Assembly: GCA_902800185.1 (NCBI GenBank)
Contig: CADCDK010000019.1
Location: 1 to 46,267 of the forward strand
From: an uncultured Prevotellaceae bacterium
Lineage (GTDB): Bacteria > Bacteroidota > Bacteroidia > Bacteroidales > Bacteroidaceae
Reading direction: 5' to 3'
Length of the DNA: 46,267 bases
Positions within the stretch are counted from its first letter, which is position 1; every line of letters starts with the position of its first letter. The position numbers were made by a program, and so were the translations under genes. Below, piece after piece: positions 7,801 through 14,900 of this stretch. The notes beneath the pieces were generated by a model. The model did not search any database and was not told the DNA's origin. It saw only the letters and a program-made list of their open reading frames with translations.

Positions 7801-10641
7801 AGTGCGATGACCCGCAGGGGCAAAGTCAGTGCCTGCATTAATTCCCGACATGTATACACGATCATAACTATTGTCAGCACTATTATCAAGATAAATAGCA
7901 TCCGCCCATTTTGCTGTGATGCTAATTGCTGTCACTCCGTTTGGCACATAATAATAGCCGCCTTGAGCAAAGATTCGCTCTTTATCCTTATTCGTACAAT
8001 CACGGTCAGCGAAGTTGTAACCATTTTGCCAATCTTTAACAAGGGTACCCTCTGTACCACCTGTTACGTTTGTGATTTCCCAACCAACAACGACTTTATC
8101 TCCATAGTTTCCACCATATCTAGTAGTCCAATCACTACTATTGGGGTCACCAAAGATACTGTTATAATAAGGTAACTGTATTTTACCATAGCAGAAGTCA
8201 TTGTTTTTAATATCCATTGCGGTGATAGGGATGCTTTTGCTGCTTGAACCACTAAGACTTCCTCCTTTATTGATGGTGACGGTGATACTTCCTAATTTCT
8301 GTCCCTCAGTGTCGGGCGCAGCTTTTGTCGTGATAGTATTTTCAGAAGTCGAGCGACTTTCCCACGCCTTGCTAACAGGATTAATACGATTGTCGGGGTC
8401 CTGATTAATCGCTGAGTAATACTTTCCTGGAGCCTTCAAAATTGGATAAGGCGCTATGCTGGGGTCAAGCACCCATTTTGCCATTAGTGAGGCATCTTTT
8501 TCCACAGCCTGAACATCAGCTATGAGCATGCCACTCGGAGCAGAAGGAGCACCTACCCACCAACCGCAGAGTTCACGGTTACTATTCAGAAGGTAACGGT
8601 AGTATTCATATTTTGTGAGATACTCCTCTTGAGCCGGCCATGAACAGTTGTAGTGACTATTATCATTATCAGCCAGACCTAAGTTCGCCTCTGCACGATA
8701 GAAGTCGTAGTTGTTGATACCAGTAGCAGTATTATTCAGGATCTTCTCACCGCCATAAACAGGATATCGGGTTGTGCCACCTGTAATATTACCATAGAAC
8801 ATACAATTGACCACAGCCGTCTTAAGCTTAGTATATTTCCCATCAGATTCTTCTGCGGTTGACGCAAAATCATTATATCCCACGATACCGGCTACCGTTG
8901 AGCCACCTGTGATGTTTGCATAGCTGAAGCAGTTGATGACACGAGAGTCGTCTTTCAGCCAACCAACCAAGCCACCACAATAGCCATCAGAGCTTGATAC
9001 GTATGAACTTTCGTTTTCATACTTATTACTGCTTGGCAGAATGCCACAGTTGTAGATACGTGTATATCCACTTGCCTCTCCAACAATAGCACCCACATTG
9101 CCGCTACCACTAATCTGAACATTCTTAAGCATGACATTCTTGATGGTAGCGCCATTAGCATAGGCCACCAAAGGATGGTTAAGTCCAGACAACGTTACCA
9201 TGTTACCATCAATGGTCCCGCTAAAAGGGTTACTTGATGTACCGATGGAGGCATTAGAACTGAAATTAGATGCTAAAACATAATTGCCACTCATATCAGT
9301 CATCTCAGCTGAAGATGACACCTCTGTGGGAGGCAGAATGGCTGCCTCACTGGAGTTGACATAACCTGCTTTTGTGGCAATGGCTCTTATCGCACTAGCG
9401 CTTCCCTTGTCAAATGGCCCAGTATAGGTTGCGGATGAAGAAGTGGCAGGATCACCATTTGTCGTATAATGAATAACAGCACCTTCAGTAGTGCTAGTAA
9501 TAGTGATGATATTGCCGCTCTGAGTGATGACTGGCTTTTCACAGACAGGCAGGTTGTAAGTAGTGACAAGTGTCGGGAAGGGATCACTTTCCGCTTTAGC
9601 AATCGCCTTAATAACCGTCATGCTCTCCGTTATATTGACAGTAACAGAAGTGGTACCAGTGGTCAATGTAGATGTTGTTGGCGTGTCACCATTAGTGGTA
9701 TAATAAATGGTCGCACCCTCAGCTGCTGTAATGGTAATTGTTCCATCAAAATTATTGGTAATAGTTGGAGCAACAATAGACAGAGCGTTTTCGAGATAGA
9801 ATTCAGCATTGGCATCATCCTGCGTATAAACACCGATAATACCTGCTGTATTGGTGTAGCCTGTAGGGCCATTCCCTTTGCCTGATTGACCTGTTAGAGC
9901 ATTTTTGTTTCCACCATTGACCGTCAACCAGTTTCTATTCGCAGCTCCACCAACTACTCCTTTAGGAGAAATGGTCAGATAAGTGCTGTATTCAGCTATG
10001 GTAAACAATTCTTTGTCATCAAGATCCTCTGGAGCAATAGTTTCAACATGCACACGCATACGGTCAGCATTGCCTGTTGTACGTATTGTGCCGTTAGAAG
10101 TCAGGTATTTACCCGTTGAAGCTTGCCTGATATAGTAGTAGTTGGAATTGGGCGCAGGAGCTTTTTCAATAATCCATATAGCATCATTAGGATTGCCAGA
10201 ATGATAAGTAGCACTGCGACAGTTATAGGTGGTAAGGAATGGCATCCCATTGTCTGTTCCGGTAAAGTCATCGGTGGCTTGATAATAACACCAGCCTTCC
10301 GTAGGACACAGGTAATAGTTGTTTGCAGGTGTTCCTGCATTATAGCCAGCAGTACCTATATAATACACACCCGAATAGTCCGTCTGTCCCCAGACGCTGC
10401 TGCTTCCTACTATGAGCATCAGGAGCAAGGATACGACGAGCCGTAATCTCGCTGAGCGTGAGCCGTAATCTCGCTGAGCGTGAGCCGTAATCTCGCTGTA
10501 GGCATACTCTAGGCATACTCTAGGCTGCTTCCAGGCTGCTTCTAGGCTTACTCTAAGCTTACTCATGAGTATGGCTAGAGTATGGCTAGAGCCTGCCATC
10601 AACCTTGTTACTTGCTTTGTGTGTTCGTATGTTGTACTCAT
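1840..10641 (-). CDS. Giant secreted Gly-rich repeat protein (2,933 aa) with chitobiase-like domains
   Basis: A very large surface or secreted protein of unknown function. A hydrophobic signal-like segment (LRLVVSLLLMLIV...SVWGQ) sits at residues 66-85, not at the N-terminus. The preceding ~60 residues are encoded by 11/22-bp DNA repeats, so this is either an extended signal peptide or a mis-called start. There is no ATG between residue 26 (10566) and the hydrophobic core. After the signal come a ricin-like stretch (YYYIRQASTGKYL, about residue 165), two chitobiase/hexosaminidase C-terminal-type modules (GATIYYTTNGDTP, GAVIHYTTNGDP; about 290-430), and GLUG-like repeats (VGAIVGEASG, CGGLVGWLKD; about 500-600). 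From residue ~1265 to the end there are about twenty [VI][YF]GGG motifs plus ten variants, alternating with VxIxGGxIG strands, a solenoid-like pattern. It ends NIYGGGNNAEVTGDAKVNIGKRAE without a visible T9SS sorting domain or LPXTG-type signal. It lies downstream of the RAYT gene. Confidence 0.75.
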   Translation of the reverse strand: MSTTYEHTKQVTRLMAGSSHTLAILMSKLRVSLEAAWKQPRVCLEYAYSEITAHAQRDYGSRSARLRLVVSLLLMLIVGSSSVWGQTDYSGVYYIGTAGYNAGTPANNYYLCPTEGWCYYQATDDFTGTDNGMPFLTTYNCRSATYHSGNPNDAIWIIEKAPAPNSNYYYIRQASTGKYLTSNGTIRTTGNADRMRVHVETIAPEDLDDKELFTIAEYSTYLTISPKGVVGGAANRNWLTVNGGNKNALTGQSGKGNGPTGYTNTAGIIGVYTQDDANAEFYLENALSIVAPTITNNFDGTITITAAEGATIYYTTNGDTPTTSTLTTGTTSVTVNITESMTVIKAIAKAESDPFPTLVTTYNLPVCEKPVITQSGNIITITSTTEGAVIHYTTNGDPATSSSATYTGPFDKGSASAIRAIATKAGYVNSSEAAILPPTEVSSSAEMTDMSGNYVLASNFSSNASIGTSSNPFSGTIDGNMVTLSGLNHPLVAYANGATIKNVMLKNVQISGSGNVGAIVGEASGYTRIYNCGILPSSNKYENESSYVSSSDGYCGGLVGWLKDDSRVINCFSYANITGGSTVAGIVGYNDFASTAEESDGKYTKLKTAVVNCMFYGNITGGTTRYPVYGGEKILNNTATGINNYDFYRAEANLGLADNDNSHYNCSWPAQEEYLTKYEYYRYLLNSNRELCGWWVGAPSAPSGMLIADVQAVEKDASLMAKWVLDPSIAPYPILKAPGKYYSAINQDPDNRINPVSKAWESRSTSENTITTKAAPDTEGQKLGSITVTINKGGSLSGSSSKSIPITAMDIKNNDFCYGKIQLPYYNSIFGDPNSSDWTTRYGGNYGDKVVVGWEITNVTGGTEGTLVKDWQNGYNFADRDCTNKDKERIFAQGGYYYVPNGVTAISITAKWADAIYLDNSADNSYDRVYMSGINAGTDFAPAGHRTVTLGNGKDVQTGTIASVLPKGNVYEKAIVLVGNHQYRTDGNNVGTAANGCTIISADFDLDMEPDYCLVWQLGKGTNRYNICPIRFDFLPVIEMGMAMKEDASTQYYSLGCYLPLGHFEVTETSLIHFGQFEFGNANRTKDAPLILNGGIYDQYCKGTKAKTTAEDHIDYVILGGNVYMPSFSPGAHVNSGAKYPTRHCAVNVLGGRIDNLYLTGNFNNGITPNTDNPHCYIDGGNFKQVAAAAKEGINGDVYFKINHSVIEEFYGGSTLADKLVTGKIDVTVDNSKITKYCGGPKFGNMASGKTVTTNATGTTFGVYYGGGNGGTSYVQYDSSDATVSDVTDGTYSWDATANTNNHGNGKLNNYTPGQYRNKATGYKGNYEMEIVNTSTGTDNKKAIFRTYMYSAQFSATNTGPITNNLTNCKVLTSFYGGGNLGGVIGDVESTLTDTEVLGSAFGAGYSASVPEVTIYNKNKTEPTLNVYTGIITPTPDPDPKSTHETYTWCYKNKTTNVVIPSGVVIPDDVDTGNPTFEYDGKKYFYTEESLENLGTVKGKVTLKIEGTTTVRHSAYGGGEESGVDGNTEVEVTGGTIGTTIGTTVLGGAEYGNVFGGGKGKADDVNAGLVKGSTTINISGSPTILHNVYGGGAYGSVGTFSYDATTGFPTGWTTTDNKGKCTVSITGGTIGSTGKENGMVFGSSRGLEGNPETNANVDKMAWVYDTDVTIGTPGSETGPSIKGSVYGGGENGHNFHNASVTVHSGTIGIAEGSAIVDDGGTPDDDSDDISYSGARFPNRGNVYGSGCGTDTYTGTDSKTYFDFNAGIVRGNTTVLIDGGHVVHNVYGGGAMGSVGTYTFDANGKPISCAEETGTCTVTVSGGQIGVAGAKMGGYGKGGPDDYGHVFGAGRGEMHDPDQYPNMETCAFFNKTILNISGTAFLTGSAYGGSESGHVLGDTEVNISGGQIGCGKNATEPFSDAVWADDYTPTGSVTESMDCASWPFKSPFAPYDPFANATGDLDKYPNGKSTDGGRLEASDGHTYYGNVFGGGSGSVPYFDSAEGISKYLSTAGSVEGNTTVNITGGHVITNVYGGCEATNVKGSATIKMTGGTVGVPRTVAQIVAHPNTGYIFGAGKGDQRIFFNKETNVDRTFVDIEGGRVYGSIFGGGEDGHVFQNAIVNIGKTNEDGPTIGTAGTSYVDGNVFGGGRGFGGEALTAGNIGGSIEMNIKGGKILGSVYGGGRMGSVGYGLYLVDEEIEEGGETIKPYGILRPNDKYDGSYPDPSTEPASTYYDKGRGYIVINISGGTIGNDYEYIYNPTPEQKAAIPNTTFDYQNHLQYTKGGNVFTGGMGRLYALDNKTLLTLWPKLGKCKQTTLNMTGGTVKSSIYGGGEIGAVAKNATVNINGGTVGTKIVDPEDATKYYYFGSVFGGGKGSVDNITYPDGTAEADKIPISEAGTTGGDVEVHLNKTVADDDDAKGAVVSQIFGCNDMNGSPKGTVTVHVYATQNADKTNIVSKPSKGTETFDVEAVYGGGNLAAYEPTNLSTASTKVIIDGCGLTSVRQVYGGGNAASTPATDVEINGTYEIFELFGGGNGFDKLPNGDPNPGANVGYKDYHLVENNAEFATKEARVDGDAFAPYRYGTGEAAVNIKGGTIHRVFGGSNTKGNVRKSALTMLEEMQNNGQPVCEFHVDEAYGGGKSAPMDAEAKLLMACIPGLNEVYGGAQEADIHDDVTLTITNGTFNRVFGGNNISGTISGAIKVNIEEVGCRPIIIGELYGGGNLAAYSVYGYDDDGTPKTTGTSRSKDPEVNVKSFTSIGSIFGGGYGEGALMVGSPTVSINEVADAESEAQNKSYTEEAVTKYYSDYPGATMTIAGHEVILPSHVKGKMGSIYNVFGGGNAAKVMGNTTVNIGTLTGDDVYLAISVKAGDTLPANCYKMSGSEYVAASGTAEEGTSYFKKYTVLGVDIRNNIYGGGNNAEVTGDAKVNIGKRAE
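10440..10498. repeat. 22-bp tandem repeats (2.7 copies) at the N-terminal coding end of the 2,933-aa gene
   Basis: The unit GCCGTAATCTCGCTGAGCGTGA occurs at 10440-10461 and 10462-10483, and its first 15 bases again at 10484-10498. Each unit looks like two 11-bp half units. The repeat encodes the residues just before the hydrophobic signal core. As 22 is not a multiple of 3, gain or loss of one unit would shift the reading frame. Confidence 0.85.
10499..10590. repeat. Degenerate 11-bp tandem repeats with a central inverted repeat
   Basis: About eight units of 11 bp can be laid end to end (GGCATACTCTA, GGCATACTCTA, GGCTGCTTCCA, GGCTGCTTCTA, GGCTTACTCTA, AGCTTACTCAT, GAGTATGGCTA, GAGTATGGCTA). 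The orientation flips at the palindrome ACTCATGAGT (10561-10570). CATACTCTAGGCATACTC at 10503-10520 pairs with GAGTATGGCTAGAGTATG at 10567-10584 with one mismatch in 18. The array covers codon 26 (ATG at 10566) of the 2,933-residue protein. Confidence 0.8.
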
Positions 10642-10658
10642 ATCTTTAGTATTTTTAT

Positions 10659-10679
10659 TTCAGCGGGTGAACCGCTGAA
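10659..10679. repeat. REP palindrome A
   Basis: Perfect 8-bp stem TTCAGCGG/CCGCTGAA with loop GTGAA. It lies 17 bp upstream of the start codon of the 2,933-residue protein gene and downstream of the RAYT gene. It shares AGCGG-GTGAA-CCGCTGAACACT with copy B. Confidence 0.85.
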
Positions 10680-10698
10680 CACTGTTTTCTTTTTTTGT

Positions 10699-10713
10699 AG
10701 CGGGTGAACCGCT
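10699..10713. repeat. REP palindrome B
   Basis: Core stem AGCGG/CCGCT with loop GTGAA, followed by GAACACT as in copy A. A and B form a direct repeat with a 37-bp period. The RAYT stop codon starts 8 bp away. Confidence 0.85.
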
Positions 10714-10720
10714 GAACACT

Positions 10721-11926
10721 TTATTCTCTGTTTTTCCACCAGTCGTCTTTTTGGCGGCAGAGGGCTTGGGCGACGCAGTTCATCGCCTTGCAGAAGGGAA
10801 CGGTGACTTGCTCGTTCTTGCCACGGTATTGGTATTGCCACGGGGTGACCAGGAGCAGCCGGTCTGTGGCACATTGATTGAGGCGCACCGCTGACGGGTG
10901 GTAGCGCTCGGGGAAGCCATTGTCGGCGATGATAATCACGGGGAAACCGTGATTCACCGTCTCATTCATGATTTCTTGTTCACCGGAGGCAATGCGTGGT
11001 GACACGAGGACGGTGCCACGGGCGGCCTCTTCCAAGCAGCGGGCTTTCTGTTGCTCGAAGAGGGGCTTGTCTTTGCGATGACATACTACGGGAAGCAGGC
11101 GGCTGTTTAGCAGTTGGCGGTTGCCGTAGGTGTCGAGGGCTATCTTTCCGTCTGCGAGAAGCAGACGGCACCCGATGGCCGAAAGGGCATCGGGGGTGGC
11201 GTGCTTCTGCAGGCATTCACGCTGTAGGAAGCCGCGAAGGGCTGATGGCGTGAGGGCAGTGGTGTGGCCGTTGCGGCAGGCGGTCAGCGTGTCGCGCAGG
11301 CTGGTGCGTAGCAGGCGGCTGCGTGGATTGGCGTTGATATACGCGCGCTGCGTGGCAAGTTGCTCAGGGGTGATAGGCATGACGTCGCAGTAGCCGAGAG
11401 CGAAGAGAGGCCTGCGACCCGTAGTGCCTGAGGAGGGAACCTTATAACCAGCGGGTAAACCGCTGGGCACCAGAGGGGCGTCTGGTACGGTGTTCAGCGG
11501 TTTGCCCGCTGAAGTGTCTTGCCCCTTAATGGCCCAGTAGCGGCGGTTGCAGCCTTTCTTATAGCCTGCTATCACCTGCCCGAGGTGGGTGGGGCGGCCT
11601 GTGCTGCTGACGATGGGTGCCTTTACTTGTAACAGTATGTGCAGGTGCTCGGGCATTATCACAAACGTATCGATAGTAATCATCGGGTAGTGCTTGGTAA
11701 TGCTTGTGAGCAACTCTTCGCGCACCATAATCCCTACCGGTGTGAGTGCCACATGGGGAGCATCGGGGCTATCGTCAGGCTGTTGCATAGAGCCTTCTAT
11801 CTGTCCCAAAGGCTGCCCCATACCCTCAGCCACATGCACGGTGATGTGGTAGGTGCCTGGCAGCGCGTAGTTATGTTTAGCCATGCGGCGCTGCATACTG
11901 TGGCGGGTAGGGTGTTGTTTTTCCAT
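10721..11926 (-). CDS. REP-associated tyrosine transposase (RAYT, IS200-like Y1 family), extended
   Basis: The 401-residue protein is a predicted single-strand DNA nuclease of the HUH/Y1 type that acts on REP palindromes. Residues 18-185 carry the Y1 fold: NYALPGTYHITVHV (first strand), the HUH motif HLH in MPEHLHILLQV (His94, His96), and the helix with candidate catalytic tyrosines Tyr122 and Tyr130 (GYKKGCNRRYWA). The family strand LFALGYCDVM and PRSRLL complete it. Residues ~138-160, between that helix and the next strand, are encoded by an inverted pair of REPs. Residues ~200-401 form an extra domain with RGTVLVSPRIASGEQEIM and VIIIADNGF, vaguely like a DprA/LOG Rossmann region; this is inference. 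Typical RAYTs are about 150-230 residues. The ATG at 11926 follows AAAGGAAAGAA. REPs flank both ends, and the gene lies between the two giant genes. Confidence 0.85.
   Translation of the reverse strand: MEKQHPTRHSMQRRMAKHNYALPGTYHITVHVAEGMGQPLGQIEGSMQQPDDSPDAPHVALTPVGIMVREELLTSITKHYPMITIDTFVIMPEHLHILLQVKAPIVSSTGRPTHLGQVIAGYKKGCNRRYWAIKGQDTSAGKPLNTVPDAPLVPSGLPAGYKVPSSGTTGRRPLFALGYCDVMPITPEQLATQRAYINANPRSRLLRTSLRDTLTACRNGHTTALTPSALRGFLQRECLQKHATPDALSAIGCRLLLADGKIALDTYGNRQLLNSRLLPVVCHRKDKPLFEQQKARCLEEAARGTVLVSPRIASGEQEIMNETVNHGFPVIIIADNGFPERYHPSAVRLNQCATDRLLLVTPWQYQYRGKNEQVTVPFCKAMNCVAQALCRQKDDWWKNRE
11448..11466. repeat. REP palindrome C (inside the RAYT gene)
   Basis: Stem CCAGCGG/CCGCTGG with loop GTAAA, in the same orientation as the flanking copies. 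It is translated in frame as part of the RAYT protein. Confidence 0.85.
11493..11513. repeat. REP palindrome D (inside the RAYT gene, inverted)
   Basis: Perfect 8-bp stem TTCAGCGG/CCGCTGAA with loop TTTGC, which is the inverted orientation relative to copy C (reverse-complement loop GCAAA). With C it makes a head-to-head pair separated by 26 bp, similar to a BIME. Confidence 0.85.
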
Positions 11927-11940
11927 TTCTTTCCTTTTTA

Positions 11941-11959
11941 CCGGCGGGTGAACCGCTGG
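11941..11959. repeat. REP palindrome E (upstream flank of the RAYT gene)
   Basis: CCGGCGG-GTGAA-CCGCTGG has a 7-bp stem with one G/T mismatch and the same loop as copies A and B. It sits 15 bp before the RAYT start codon and 6 bp beyond the stop of the 3,897-residue protein gene. Confidence 0.8.
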
Positions 11960-11964
11960 GACTA

Positions 11965-14900
11965 TTATCTTATTGCGAACTTCTTCTGGATGCGTCCTCC
12001 ATCGGCACGGACTATGTAGACGCCACCGACAGTGATGTTGGTATGGACGGTCTCGCCGGGCTGGATAGTGAAGGTAGCTATGGTGAGTCCACTCATGTTG
12101 ACAATACGTACATCAGTCTCGCGGCGGAGAGAGGAGGTGACGGAGAGCATGTGCCGGCTGACGGTGAAGGCGAGGTCGCCCTGGCCGGCGCTGTCGTCCG
12201 ACGGGTCTTGCTCTTCACTGAAGGCGAAGGACGAGTCGTTGCTGCCAAAGAGGATAGACCGTGTATGCTGTCGGGCATGGTTGGTAGCAGCGACGAAGTA
12301 AGGACGGAACGGAACGGCAGCGAGGCCACCGACGGGTGTCTTGCTAAAGCTGCTGCCCTTGGCATTCATGAGGTAGCCGGTGACGGTCTTGCTCGTGTAG
12401 TTTGGCATGAAGCTGTAGTTATCCAGGGGAACTGCCGAGAGCTCGTCATCACTAACAGCGATGGTGATTCCTGGTTCAGAAACGAAGCTAACGGCCTGCT
12501 TGTCGAGGCGAGCGGGAGCAGTAGCTGCCGTATTCCTTGCCACGAACTCACCACTGAGGTCGAACTCGTAGTAGGTATTGCCCGGGAAACCAATGATATA
12601 GGGCTTAGCAGTTGCCAGCAACGGATACTGCGGGAGGTTGCGAGCTTCCTCGTAGTAGGTCTGGTAGGTATCTGCATTAGCATCCATCTGCGCGTTCTTG
12701 CTATAGTAGTAATCCCACAGGAAGGTGTTTGTAACATTCTTGGTTTCACCATCAGAAGCAGGATAGTTGAAGGTAGCGGTGAAGACTTTATCGTCATCAG
12801 GATTTATTGCTCCGCCTTCATACTTACGCAGCCAGTACTCATGACCAATCTTAACATCGCTGCCCTCAATAGTGCGGCTGCCACTATAGAAGTGAGTGAT
12901 TTCGCCCTTGTCTTGGGTAGAGACCAGCTCGGCCGTGAACGGTAGGCTGATGGTCTCCCAGCCTTCCCTGAGGTCGACGAAGAGGTCGGGCACGCGCTGA
13001 TGCCACATACGCTTACCTGTGCCGAAGGTGTAACTGATAGGACAGTTGAAATCTTCCTTGTCCACCAGCAGATGGTCGTTGGTAGCAGTGAGGTCGCTCT
13101 GTACCAGATGACCTACTACCGTTCCCCACTGGTCGATAGCTGAGGCTACACGTTTGTAAGATGTGCCGTTATCCGTATCGTAATCACTATAGACAGGCTC
13201 ATGAGCGAAGTGAGCGGTCAGCACATTGTAGGTCTGCTTGTTGGCATAGCCGTCGGCAGACGTTTCAGCAGGCGCATAGACCAGCAAATTGGGTGTCTGT
13301 CCATTGGTGCTGATGCCCGTCAACCCTGCGTCATCGAGCAGCGGTGGGTAGAATTCTCCAGACACTGTGCCAACTGACCATACGTTATCGTTATGTCCAG
13401 CAAAGTCGATAGCCGTCATACCAGGATATGCTGGCTTCAGATCGGTATCACTGGCTGTCTTAGGCTTGGTATGTGCCACGAGATAAGCCATCGGGTTAAA
13501 GTGGGCTACGTCCATCGTCTTGCTGCCATAATAAGCAGGAGCACGATAAACGCGGTTGCTCTGTTCGCCCTTTGCCAGCAGGGAAAGACTCTTGTTGATA
13601 CGTGCTGGCTGCTTCTGGTGAGCACGTTCTGCATCGTAGCCATAAGTGAGGGTCTGTCCGAAATAGATGTAGTCGTCGGGCCAGACGGGTGCAAACTTCA
13701 CCGTCGTATTGTTCTGTGCATCGGTCTCTGTATAGAGGCGGTCGTCGGTAGTTGCCGGTATCTCGCCATCAGCATAGCGGAAGTCACCGTCGGCATAACG
13801 CGATTCCACATATCCGGCGTAACAAAGGTTAGGATTGCTGCCATAGTATGCTGACTTAGGCTCAGACGGAGTGCCATCTTCGTTCATGGTAAGGTACTTG
13901 TACTCTGTTCCCTCAGAAACTTTCTTGTCGCAGTAGCGTTTATAGAGGTAGAAGCCGTTCAGATTGTAAGCCACCTGACCATTAAAGAAGGCCTGGGCAT
14001 TCTTACGAGTCGGGATGCCATATGTGCCTGTATGGTTGGTGTACTTATTAGTAGCATCATCTTCCTCCTGGTAGTAGCAGTTGACGATACGATAAGGTCT
14101 TTCTGTGGTCAGATTAGAAGGTGTGCCGAATACTGGCTTTGAGGTCTTTGCCTCAGTAGAAGATGAGCTTATCCAGCAGTTCTCTACATAACCGCTGCCC
14201 GTTTCAGCTACACCAGCACCGGTGAAGGAGCCGGTGACACCAAGGTTGAAGACATTGCCACATAGCTTGTTAAACAATGAGTGGTCAAGACCGCTGATGG
14301 TATAGCCGTCACCATGGAAGTTACCGCCAAAGCACTCTGTTTCACCGATAGGTGTCCATTCTCCTGTGTGGCTGATGTTGCTATGGAGGATGAACTCCAG
14401 GTCTGCACCACCCTTGACATGTTCGTCGAGCAGCTTGTGACCCACAAGCGAACCCTCTGCAGCAGGTGTGGTGAGCAAGCTGAGGTCATAGAAGTCCTTC
14501 AGCAGGTCGAGACCGTTCTGCGATGCAGCGCTATAGTCGTTGATGTAAATCTTGCTCTCGCGCTTCAGTCGCTTCAGGTCATAGTCCACATAGAGGTGAT
14601 TCTCCTTGTCGTCCATCACCTTCTTCAGATCGTGGTAGTTGGCTACGGTGACAGGCACATGGTTAGAGTAAGTCTTACCGAGATAAGTCAGAGCATAGTA
14701 AGCTACATAATAGCCGTCCTGATACCAGTAGAGCGGGTCACTGCCTGGATAATACTCTTTACCATTGGTGTGACTCTCTGCATCGTCCACCTTCTCGTAG
14801 AGTTCCCATCCGCCACCAGTCACCTCGTAGGCACCCGGTGTGACGGTAGGCGTACGTAGCGTCACTCCCGTTCCAGGAAGAACGATGCCGGGCTTGGTGA

